Shown in pieces: positions 14,041 to 23,915 of a DNA stretch of 64,000 bases (its first letter is position 1; each line of letters begins with the position of its first letter). The DNA is from Paragonimus skrjabini miyazakii (taxonomy: Eukaryota; Platyhelminthes; Trematoda; Plagiorchiida; Troglotrematidae): assembly GCA_014338405.1 (NCBI GenBank), contig JTDE01002485.1, positions 1-64,000 of the forward strand, in the 5' to 3' direction. Below the pieces are notes generated by a model. That model ran no database searches, had not been told where the DNA came from, and saw nothing but the letters and a program-made list of their open reading frames with translations. The translations under genes and the position numbers were made by a program.

Positions 14041-15140
14041 GACCTTGAACTCGTGAGTTTTGTAGATGGTTTGGACGTTCCAGACAATCTAGTAATTCCA
14101 TCTAAGGATACGTCCACGTTTGCTTCCCGAAACAGTTGGTAACATTTGCAACTTCATTCCAAGTAGTAGTGCCCCTTTTCTCATTCTGGCGTCCGGACTA
14201 AAATTACTAGTATCTTCGTGCACCTGATATAAAGGTTGTCATAACCGGTATTGTACAGACGCCACGTAAACGGAATACTGGCCATTTTTGAGGCTTTAAG
14301 TGATTCAGACGTGTTATTATAGGGGACTAATCAAATTCTTCCAAACCTTCCAAACCAAGTAAACAATTACCTTCCATTCCTGGATATTCTAGTTGTCCGA
14401 AGACCAAATGGCACATTAAGAAGACTCATCTACAGAAAGCTCGCCTGGATGGAAAAGTGTGTGGAGCCTCAAAACTCTTGTCCAGTGCAAGACAAGAAAA
14501 GCTTAGTTCGAATGCTCTTTCACAGAGTGCGAAAGCTACGCACGGAAGTCAACTGACTGCTAGAAGTAAGCATACTCACACATACAATGCAGGCCAGCCG
14601 GTACCCCTTGAAATCGACCAGGAAGCTTGGCAGTGTCACCGTGCCAGGGACAGAAAGAACAGCGATACCAAAAAGAAAGTTCTCAAAACTCCCCTTTTTA
14701 GAAGGTAGATGGTCAACAGTAAAAAAATGGCGTTTAATAACCGCTGTATTCAGACTCTATATCGCCGCAAAACAGTGTAGCGTACAATGAACCACAGCAG
14801 TACCATTCACCTTAGCTGTGATCAAAGAGCTTACGCCTGCCACATCTCACCATGTATTCGAATATTGGTTTACCTGTACTAAGGGTTACGTAGAGTGATC
14901 AAACCGAAAGGTAGCTCCACATATCAAAAAGTTTGTTCCTAAGTGGCTAAAAATAAAACTGGAAATTTCAGGCACCCGTATAGGCCCCTAGCTTCATCAA
15001 TGGCAATTCACATAATCCAAGCAGTACAGTGATTCAAAATTCATTCAAAAGTCGTCATGGGATGACTTTTTGGACCAACGGGAATCACATTCCTCAGTAT
15101 ACTAAGACGTTAGCTGTCCAAAACGATTAATGTTAACACT
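14040..15140 (+). mobile_element. Penelope-like element relic (RT end + endonuclease)
   Basis: Reading on the plus strand, YRRHVNGILAIFE at about 14251-14290 matches RT motif C, with the usual Y-x-D-D core reduced to HVNG. LPFLDILVVRRPNGTLRR and IYRK at about 14370-14440 form the conserved strand after the palm. KKSLVRMLFHR at about 14495-14525 matches the segment before the linker. In the endonuclease, HVFEYWFTCT then GYVE at about 14853-14895 corresponds to the GIY-YIG core, followed by HIKKFVPKWL at about 14917-14946. Stops and frameshifts separate these pieces. Upstream RT motifs A and B are not convincingly legible. Confidence 0.7.
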
Positions 15141-16086
15141 GAGGTAACCTGAGTTATCGGCATCCCCGTCTATCTAATCCCCCTAGTCATTACCTCTGCC
15201 CTATGATAACTTGTCTTGACGCTTAAACTTTGTTAAACGTCAATATGTGATCTGAGCATCATGTGATTTGTGTTTTTCCGTTGTTCAAATGCCCATGACT
15301 ATATTATGGGCATTCACAAAGACAAAGATCCAACAAGAATGTTTACTTCAGTCTTGTGTCTAGCACAATTCTGAGACTGTGGGCGAAATCGTCTGCAATC
15401 ATCACGGTAATAATCGCGGGTAAAAATATGTCCACACAGCAGTTTATGTTAAGACAAACTAACTGGACTTAATTTCCATAAATAGGATTAACGAATCTTG
15501 TCACTTAGGAAGAACCGCGCACTAGCTCAGTCATGTAAGAGATCGAAAGGAGACAGTCGAAAAGTTTCCTAACCAACATATATTTCTGTACTGAGAAATA
15601 CAATATCAAGTAAGTTATTTTATAATCCCACTGCAGTCACGTTCTACGGTATAATCTGGTCACGCGAATCATGTGAAATATTTGTCTTGAACTGATATAG
15701 CACAGCTGCAGCGACAAGGACAACATTACAATGTTCACGAAAATCATTAATTTAACCATCTACTAACAACTCTCATTTGAGATGATAGACTAAACTGTAT
15801 GTGCAGTCTGTGCTCAAATATGCCACTTTTACTTAAACTATACCAAGCCTGAACCGCCTAACTATGTTGCTATTCAAAGCAAACTATCCATATTTCAGCA
15901 GTTAATCATAAAACATTTGGTAGAAATGTTTTACCTCCATATGAAATAGATGGGTAAATAACACAATATTCACTTCTTTAGCTATTTCTGATGGCCGTGA
16001 AAAAAACGTCTGGACTTGGTGACAAATTTACGTTCTTGTCATGACCTTGTTTCAGTGTATGAACTTTGCAATAACAATTATGTTTT
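15141..16086. other. No gene recognised
   Basis: AT-rich sequence without a supported gene, RNA or repeat copy. It ends at the left boundary of the first hammerhead repeat. Confidence 0.45.
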
Positions 16087-16283
16087 ACTGATGAGCAGTA
16101 GGGGATTTTGATTTTTATATAGATTGAACACCACCCACAATTGATCGAGGGGTCATCGATCGGAGTTAACAGACAGTAACTGTGTCTCCTCTCGAGGCGA
16201 TCGGCCAACCTGATCATTACTCACAAGCGAAAGTAGTTGAACGTTCATATATGATAATTCGGTCGTGTCTAACGTGAGGCCAA

Positions 16284-16338
16284 TGGCGCAGTGGTAAACA
16301 CGGTTGTCTCATGAACAGCATGTCCGTGGTTCTAGTCC
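16284..16338 (+). promoter_or_regulatory. Internal Pol III-type promoter (A and B boxes) of copy 1
   Basis: TGGCGCAGTGG at 16284-16294 fits the tRNA A-box pattern and GGTTCTAGTCC at 16328-16338 fits the B-box pattern, with tRNA-like spacing. Both are kept in copy 7, where the A box differs at two positions. No complete cloverleaf is formed, so it is a promoter relic and not a tRNA gene. Confidence 0.65.
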
Positions 16339-16356
16339 CGGAAGTGGCGATGATGT

Positions 16357-16401
16357 GCACTACTGACGAGCTCTAATGTGGGCGAATCTTGAATCTAGTG
16401 C
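16357..16401 (+). ncRNA. Hammerhead ribozyme, decayed (copy 1)
   Basis: Stem I is intact (GCACTA at 16357 with TAGTGC ending 16401) and the CTGACGA core is intact at 16363-16369. Stem II can still pair (GCTC with GGGC). The conserved GAAA is GAAT, and the stem III strand is altered so that the expected GTC cleavage triplet reads ATC. Weak or no self-cleavage is expected. Confidence 0.65.
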
Positions 16402-16730
16402 TGCTGCTATTCGAAAGGGGCCAACTAGAAAGTCTATGAGAATATGATCGCTGCGATCAGTTATGTTTTATCGGTCGTAGTGAACTCCGCGCAAAAGTTA
16501 AATATGATCACTGCTGTCACAAGCTTATTTTGATTCATTAAGCTAGGAAGGGTTTTAAGTATGTTTAGTGATCGTTTTTAATGTTTTTCCGAAATTATCC
16601 CTTAGGAGTTTGACATTCACTATAGGTTTTGTCTATATGGTGGTAGGTTGAATCAAAATCTTAAAAACCTTAGATCAGTTTGAAGTGTATTATTGACCTT
16701 CACAATCCTGTTATTTACAACGTAATTATT

Positions 16731-16831
16731 CATATAGATTGAACATCACCTACAGTTGACCGCAGCTTTCGCATTCCCATAGACTTTCCGGTCGACTCCT
16801 TTCAGTTGTGGATGATATTCAATCTGTATAA
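16731..16831. mobile_element. Hammerhead-family foldback remnant, copy 2 (ribozyme deleted)
   Basis: Only the two ends of the family remain. The left arm at 16731-16803 runs from CATATAGATTGAACATCACC to CCGGTCGACTCCTTTC and is the reverse complement of the family tail. It joins directly to a right end at 16804-16831 (AGTTGTGGATGATATTCAAT and so on). The outer 25 or so bases are an imperfect terminal inverted repeat. The tRNA-like body and hammerhead are absent, so this copy looks like a MITE-style deletion derivative. Confidence 0.65.
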
Positions 16832-17129
16832 AACCTGTGTTTAGTATCATCGAGGTGAGAGCTGAATCTCAAATCTAAAAAACACATTTCGAACAAGGAA
16901 ACGGGTCATCAAGTGGTTGACGACCAAACCAACTTGGAGCAAACTATTCTACATAGGTTTGGTTGTGATTGCCATAGCCTTTCAAAGAAGTCAGTAGTCT
17001 GACGTTATGGTTGTATGTTAGTTAGTTTATATGGCTGACAGGTGTATATAAAGCAAAGTTGAAATCAAAAGAAGATTAGGAAGGTCAGTCTAAGGCTGCC
17101 ATAAGCACTCGAAATGACAGAGGATCTTC

Positions 17130-18095
17130 ACGAGGACATCTTTTTGAAGAATACCTCAGTTTTGAAGTAAGAATCATCCCATTCGCAAACAGAACGTAGG
17201 TAGCTGCTCAAAATAGTGTGCACCGCGAGGGGTGGCTGCTGTTAAGACAGGGTCATTGAATAACTGATCGAAATCCCTAGAGATATCAACGTTTGTAAGG
17301 AAATAATAGAAGTTTACTGCGTGAGAATATCAAAGCAAACGGTAAAGAATGTTTGCCAATTCAAACGCTTCATCTCGTTGTCTGAAGTCAATTGTTTGCC
17401 GATCATAGGGTCTCATGAAATCATCTCTTCACCCTTGAAGAATTGACAGTCGGATAGAAGTCAAATGGTGCTAGCTGGGTGGAATTATCGCGAACTTTAT
17501 GCGAACAATGTTCAACTGTAGAGGGAGTTGTTCATTAAGCAATAACAAACTAAGGAGCACTACCAGTCATTTAGCTTGGAAGTCTACAACATCAGATGGG
17601 GTGCGGTGGTCAGGTCCAGACGCACGTAATTTTAAGGAAAGGAATGTCTTGGTGATTTCAACCTCAGAGATTGCGACGACAAGATTACAACAGCAATGAG
17701 TAAAACGGAGCTTATCTACTGCTGCGTCAGTTAGCATAGGGTGATCAGATTCGATGTCCAATGGAACTACCACAAAACACAGTGGTCGTCTATGTACAGA
17801 TCCGTGATCGTTTGAGGGTTTAAGTCAGCACTTATGTATGTTGTAATCAGTGACACCATGAGGAGAAAAATTAATCACTGGTTCAATAGCTGATGTGGGG
17901 AGGTTTAACGTATATGAATGATAAGGACGCAGGCTTCCAGATTTTTTCCCTGTACAATAGGCGCGTTTGGACTGCACTCTGCGAACTCTAATTATGCTTA
18001 TAGTTAACTGGATAGCATGGTCATTCACAGAATGAAGGAACATTGTCTGGGATAAACAAGTAAAATGTTCGAACGCTCCCAGTATTTTCACGAGG
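17130..18095 (-). mobile_element. Non-LTR retrotransposon (LINE) RT relic
   Basis: On the minus strand a frame at 17773-17567 reads FLSLKLRASGPDHRTPSDVV. This is the signature block preceding the LINE RT palm ('LK-x-x-k-a-x-GPD-x-i-p-x-x-v'). Downstream come LNEQLPLQLNI and KFAIIPPS at about 17530-17460, the 'fN-x-s-l ... WK-x-A-x-i-x-P' segment. NVDISRDFDQLF at about 17295-17260 is RT motif A ('DfSrAFD'). The frame at 18091-17825 precedes it in the right place for the endonuclease-RT linker but has no clear motif. A CR1-like clade, as in schistosome SR1, is plausible but not established. Several stops and frameshifts are present, and motif C was not found. Confidence 0.6.
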
Positions 18096-18744
18096 AGTGG
18101 GCAGCCTGGTGAAACAATAAATCAATATGCAACTGTCTTGATGAAACTCGTAAAATAGTGCAATTTCTGCAAATACTTAGAAGACACTTTTATCCCAGAT
18201 AAACTGGCCATTGACCTTCAGAATATGCTTATAATGAACAGAGCATTCCAACGTTGGCACTTGTCTAGTAAACTGACTTATGAAACAGAGAAGAGGTAAG
18301 AGATAAAAGAATGACGTCTGTGAACGCAGACAGCGGCCTGGTGTTAAACAATGTGGACGGAGACACAGAATGAGTTGTGATGGTTCCGTGTCAATTTTGC
18401 CGAGAGAGACATCCTCCTCAGAAATAAAAATGCCCAACCTACGGAAAGGCGTGTAGGAGTGTTGGAAAAGAAATCATTTGGTCAGATAGCACATGTCCTC
18501 TACAGTCAGGTTGGTCGGAAAAAGTAACAAACGGGTAAAAAACGGGCTCAATAAATTAAGCAGACAGGAAGGATCCTAGACCGAATTGATCACAGAAGAT
18601 ACGACTAGGTGTCAGAAAGTCACCGGTGAATCGGTCAATGTCATCTCGCCAATTTTCGTCAGAGGAGCCAAAATATGTTAATCAAATGCACAGCTGAAAA
18701 TGTGGAATGGGAAGGCGACAAATGTTAAGTGAGTTGCAACATTG

Positions 18745-19190
18745 CTTGTCATTTATAGGCCTAGTTTTGTTTCCATTCATTGTGGTTTAACGTCCAATTT
18801 AGGTGTTGATGCCATTCAATTGATGGGTTTCATCAACGTTAACCAAGACGAAATTATGCATGAATTAGCCGACTTAGATGGTTTTGATCAGTATTCATGT
18901 GTTCTTGATTCGACTGTCGGTCAAATGCCAGAAGCTGTTAGTTTAGCTGTGGTTAAAAGTGCTTTTTCTGTCGCGTTTTCAGTCCAATAGATTCCGTTGG
19001 TCATACGCGATGAGTGTAACATGGGATTAGACTTACTAGTTCGAATTAGCGTTATTAGTCCGTTAGAGGTCATTCAGACTGCCGTAACTTTAAAGAAGTC
19101 AGACGATATCCCAAGCCACTGAATAAGTTGTTTGAAAGAGAATATTACCATTCACCAGCCATCGACGAATTGAGTCGAGACCAAAGAAAT
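18745..19190 (+). mobile_element. Ty3/gypsy pol relic (protease-RT linker and first RT motifs)
   Basis: A plus-strand frame with one internal TAG (18988-18990) reads LGVDAIQLMGF and then VGQMPEAVSLAV. These are the 'iLG-x-D-x-l' end of the protease region and the 'G-x-l-p-x-x-vsL' segment. After the stop come IPLVIRDECNMGLDLLVR and VISPLEV, then TLKKSDDIP, matching the Ty3/gypsy RT lead-in ('iP-x-x-lr-x-k-v-x-x-eLdrLv-x-x-ViSPve ... KKsg'). A +1 shift near 19105 restores PLNKLFEREYYHSPAIDEL, the 'rPLNk-x-l ... y-x-x-p-x-idel' block. The remaining RT, RNase H and integrase were not found. No LTR pair was identified. Confidence 0.75.
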
Positions 19191-21630
19191 ACTGGTTGAT
19201 CATTCAGTTTTATAGTGCGGTGGCCTTACTCATCTACTAGCATGAGAGAGATATTGGAATATAGTGGCCAGTGGGAAGTTTGTGAGCACGAAAACGCTGC
19301 AGAGTTATTAACAGGCCGGTTGTATCTTTGATGCTGAAAAGTTTCCAAATCAAACATTGAGTGTGGTTTGAATAATGATTAACTGGGAAGCCTGTAAACA
19401 AGGGATGGCGTCTGGGTATAACATATTAGCCGTTAAAGGAATTCCTGACAAGATTATAATATTACATTGTGTAAGATGGTGTTAATATATCGTTCGGCTA
19501 GACACCAAGTCTTTTGTAGGAAGTGGGAAAAATAAGCAATACTAACCAGTTAGATGTATCACAAATTGGTGCCGGTATAGTTAGGTCGTGAAAACTAACC
19601 GAAAACTGCGATCCGGTGTAACAATTATCGATAGATCCGGGATGAGTTCTATGTGGGCAGTACACACACCATGAATGATACACACATTCATATGGGACAT
19701 TGAAAGTATATGAGAAATGCAGAAAAAGCGTGAGAATTACACTTGTGATGAATAAAAACAAACCTGAAGAACTTTGAGATTAAAATCACACTGTATAACC
19801 CTTAAGATAATCCACGAGCACAAAGATAACCGGTCAGAATGGTCCGAACTTTGACCAAACTGTACATTCTTTAATGTTGGTGACTGTGCGAGTTATTCTT
19901 GATTATTAGAATATAATTGGTAATATTGTTTACTTGATTTTTACCATGTTGTCAGAATATGAGATGGAAAGAATTTGACTTGTTTTACTCACATTTTCAT
20001 AGGCCAGTGAAACTAATCACCATACCCTTTGAAAACGTGTGGAGTTTTAATTAATTTTCAATGTATATCTAAAACTCCACGAGGTTGAAGTTATAAACTG
20101 GGGGATTAAAGAGATAGATACAAAAACGAATAAAGAAGATGATGATTGTTGAGGTAGCCGAATCACCAGCACGAACAGCCTTTTAATCAGACTGTGATTT
20201 CTGGTAGACAATACCTAAGCGAACTGGTGGATCTATTTCTATTTGTTCTCAAAGGTCATAGAAAATGTGTCAATAAAATTGGCTCTGTACCCTGCTTAGA
20301 GTACTTGATATGTTCCTCTGTAAGAATGATAACTAGAAAATAAAACCCGAGTCAATGAAATGTTCAGATCTGACAACAGATGGAAGGGGTTACACAGAGG
20401 TTTCCAGAAAACCCACCTGACAACCCCACTTGTTTTTTGGGTTATTATTTTTTGTATTGACATTAAGATGTTATTTACCGCTTACTTGACAATTATAAAC
20501 GTTATTGCAACTTTTTGCGTCTTCCGGTCCGATTCTACCATGCTTTATTCAATTTTTGGTTTATTTGTCTTTAGAGAACGTCGAAAGCTGTTTACTGTAA
20601 AATCAATTTCACCATTCTAATCAGTTATGGATAGGCAGTTTTAAAGCGACTTAATGATGAGCGGATGTTTAAACCGTTGATTCTGTGTTTCAGCTCACTG
20701 GTGTAACTGCTAGCCGATTCAAGTATTAGGTGTGATTCATCTGATTTGATTTACTTGCACTATACTGCCAACTAAATACTTATTTCATTTTCGTTCAACT
20801 GATCTAGTCGATTTGATGTTTCCAAAGCTTCATGAATAATTACCGTAATATGGGGATTTCACAGACAATTTTACAAACATCTGTGTCGGTACTTTGTTGT
20901 CTATTCGCTAAAACACAAACGTTCCCTGACTCGATCCTAGTCATTGAATACACATGAGCATCGGCTTTATTTACCGTCTCATTTGCAGATGCCTAATATA
21001 GCCACATGTGCAGCTTCATTAACGTCAACCACTGAGTTTAAAGTTAGGGTTCTTAATGGGTGATACACCAAAATTCCCCTGATTTCTACTAGCTGTTATG
21101 TCTTGCTGAATTTCGGAGTATTTATTAAGGCTGCTGGCACCTTTCTCTGTGCACACTTCTTTAGCATACTGGTTCTTTTTTTTGTAAAAACAGGCTTGTA
21201 ACAAACAAAACAACCCAATTTGGTAGAGGCATCACAACTTGTCCCCCATTCTTACCCGTTGGCACGAAAGATTGTCACCAACAGTGCATCACATTATGGT
21301 TAAAACGGCAAAAAGACATGTTGTCATGAAATTAATTCAGTTCACTTACGAGGCCAGAAAACTGAGCAATATCATGCACCGTTTAATTTTCGCATTTTAC
21401 TTACGTGATTACCACTTACGATTGAGCCCTACTCATAATTTTGACTGGTTCACTGAGAAGATTGTGCGAAACGGATTCACATCGTCATTTGTGCCTTCTG
21501 AATGTCCTAATCAAATGGCTCAAAAGGTCTTTGTGTTTCAAATTTCTCGGACGGACAAGCCCTGCTTCTCTAATGAATGATGTGGATGGGTTGCTTAGAA
21601 TCGAATGCGAGATTGCGCCTGAACGTATTC
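19191..21630. other. No gene recognised
   Basis: Short frames only. The hydrophobic 86-codon frame at 20360-20620 and the 113-codon frame at 21239-21580 resemble nothing I can name. The second lies just upstream of a PLE and could be its degraded leader, but I have no motif to support that. Confidence 0.4.
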
Positions 21631-21634
21631 AGTC

Positions 21635-23915
21635 GTGTTTACATTCTCACAGGTCTCCCAATGGATATCAAACGTTGCTGCGATAGAACAGATTTTGTGT
21701 TACTTGTCTAAACCGGGAACATCTGTTTATGTCACTTGTCGATTCTGTTCAAAAAAGTTGGTTCAACTGAAAAAGATGCATAACAAAGTGTCGTATTTGG
21801 TGGATGACAAGTCCGTTGGATTATGTATTCGATTCACCAATCATTGTAATCTGACACTGGAGTATAATGAAGCTAGCAGCGTAAAAAAAAACTACAGTAA
21901 GAGTTGAGAGACAACCTAACTGATCAAAGCTTTCCAAAAGACCTATCTAAACGTAATCTCAACCTGTCGTCTACCGAACTATCACGAACTCGGATGGAAG
22001 CACTCTCAATGAGGCTGAATTTTCAGGTGTCCCAGAAGCACACAAATAAAACTCTAGTGGATGTATAACCTGAGAATTTGTATGCCTACTAAATTGTTTT
22101 AGCTCCCGTATCAACGAATGGTGACAGTTAGCCCAGGGCCAAGTTGGTTAATCTCACACAACTGACAATGGTCTCTAATGCAACAAAAGTGCTGTCTAAC
22201 AAATGAACACCTAGAATCTCCCCAACGACAGAAGAAAAATGACAACAGCTTGATTCGAAAGCCAGGTAACGGAACTAGTGCAGCTGCAATGAGCCTCCAA
22301 GATTACGTTAACAAGATAGAAGAAATTCTCTCGGATTCTAGTAAATTTGGACCTGCGAAAAAACCGGACAGTGTGTTATTATTAGGAAAAATGATTTGCC
22401 GTGAGTTACAGATAATTTCAATGTATGATTCTATTCATGAACAACAATATCACACGGTAAAACATGTAGGTACCAAGACTTCACAACCGTCCAGTTTGCC
22501 TGAAACCCACAACTGAGTCAGTTCTATACAGTCTATTTTAGCAATGTTTGATTCTCCTTACAATGAGCAAGCAAGATGGCTGGTTGACATTTTAAAACCT
22601 CTTAAACAGAAACTGTATGTGCATTCTTTGAAAAACACTATTGAATTGAGACCATATATTGAAAACCTGAGTACTGCCAGGGACACGATGTTAATTCTTT
22701 ATTTACAGACGTGCAACTAAGCGAAACGATAGATTTAGTTTGTGACTTCGGTTTACCCAACTCCGTTTGTCTTCCATTCTCTGCTGACTGTTTGAAGCGT
22801 TCCTTTTTATAATGCACGGTAAATGTGAGATTCTATTTTTAGGGTAGGGGATTTCAACAGATAGACGGCGTAGCAATGGGGAGAGACTCCAGCCTTTTCT
22901 TTGCTGACATGTTCATGGCCAGAGTAGAACAGGCACTAGTTCCAGTTTTGGATGAACTGATACTCTACAAACGATATGTCGACAACATCTTCTTGATTAG
23001 AAAATACTAGGAACAAATAGAAAGAACGATTCAGGTTTCTAACTCAATTCACTTGAATCTCTCAGTCCTAGTTGAGCACAAAGGTGAGAACTGTTTGTCC
23101 TTCCGGAACATCTTGGTTAGACGCCGTTCAGACGGATCCATGGAACGTTTAGTGTACCGTAAACCAACACGGACGGAACAATACATGAACTTCATCAGTC
23201 TTGCCCCTGTTGCATATAAAAAGTCATTAGTACGTACACCGTTTTACAGAGCATCAGGAATGTGCTCCCAGGATAGGATAAAAGCTGAGCAAACGAAGTA
23301 GCATGCAGATGTTCGTATTAAAACTTTACCAGGTTGTTTCATCCGGAAATAGAAAAATTTACTGCTGCGGAAGATGTAACATTAGGATTACCTTAAAATG
23401 CTCTTTATTCCAAACTGTCCTTCAAAAGTGACAGTTTGTTTAACATCTTTGGAAGGATTATTATTGCAGGGTTGAAACTTGTGTATGATACAACACGACT
23501 TGTCCTGTTCTCACAAACGATTACACTACCTCTACCTCCGATGAAAACGAAAAGCCCTATGTTTTCTACTATTCGTTGTATCTACCAGTTTTCCTGCAGT
23601 TGGTGAAATATATACACTCACAGAACAGAAAGAATGCTTGAGATCAGGGTCAACAAGCACATCCCAGAGTGGTTGAGAGTCGCATAAACTCACAAATTAA
23701 CGAGTGACACTCAGCGCTGACGAAACGCTGCTTTATCCACTGTAAGGCACTTATTAACAGCAGATCACAACGTCAACATCACATTTTCGTTTAAGTTCTT
23801 GATGAACGTTTACAACCCACAGATTCTCAAATATACCGAAGCATTGCTGATCGGCCATCAGTAGCCGGTCCTATGCACACACAAAACTGATTGTCAATCT
23901 TTATTTGCCATAGAT
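21635..23915 (+). mobile_element. Penelope-like element, nearly full length but mutated
   Basis: This is the most complete plus-strand PLE. N-terminal blocks lie at 21635-22060, including LSKRNLNLSSTELS and then RLNFQVSQKHTNK. A 112-codon frame follows at 22178-22516 with DYVNKIEEILSDSSKFGP. YNEQARWLVDILKPLKQKL at about 22561-22615 is the RT lead-in. Motif A is damaged: only SLFTDVQLSETI remains, the catalytic Asp segment being lost at about 22690-22730. Motif B is QIDGVAMGRDSSLFFADMF at about 22860-22916, with the usual SPLGP altered. Motif C is YKRYVDNIFLI at 22969-23001, where the second Asp is Asn. A stop lies near 23008, then a clean frame runs to 23301. The GIY-YIG region begins CIYQFSCS at 23577, with THRTERMLEIRVNKHIPEWL at about 23605-23665. 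EALLIG then PVLCT closes the endonuclease near 23845-23875. It is non-functional as it stands. Confidence 0.82.
22860..23301 (+). pseudogene. PLE reverse transcriptase palm fragment
   Basis: The frame from about 22860 carries RT motifs B and C, then one stop (TAG, about 23008), and continues in the same frame to the TAG at 23299-23301. NCLSFRNILVRRRSDGSMER followed by VYRKPTRTEQYMNF is the conserved post-palm region. YKKSLVRTPFYRA is the segment leading to the linker. The Asp-to-Asn change in motif C would by itself abolish polymerase activity in this superfamily. Confidence 0.75.

Larger units (their letters stand above)
16087..16463 (+). mobile_element. Hammerhead-bearing tRNA-like repeat, copy 1 (near full length)
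   Basis: The left end at about 16116-16147 is the reverse complement of the family's own 3' tail (TATAGATTGAACACCACC). The body (about 16148-16350) matches copy 7 at 45965-46309 over its whole length and includes an A box (TGGCGCAGTGG at 16284) and a B box (GGTTCTAGTCC, 16328-16338). A decayed hammerhead follows at 16357-16401. The tail, with TTCGAAAGGGGCCAACTAG and then AAGTCTATGAG, fades after 16463 before reaching the terminal repeat seen in other copies. The arrangement resembles the schistosome SM-alpha type of SINE-like repeat (internal Pol III promoter plus hammerhead). Membership of that exact family cannot be shown here. Confidence 0.8.
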
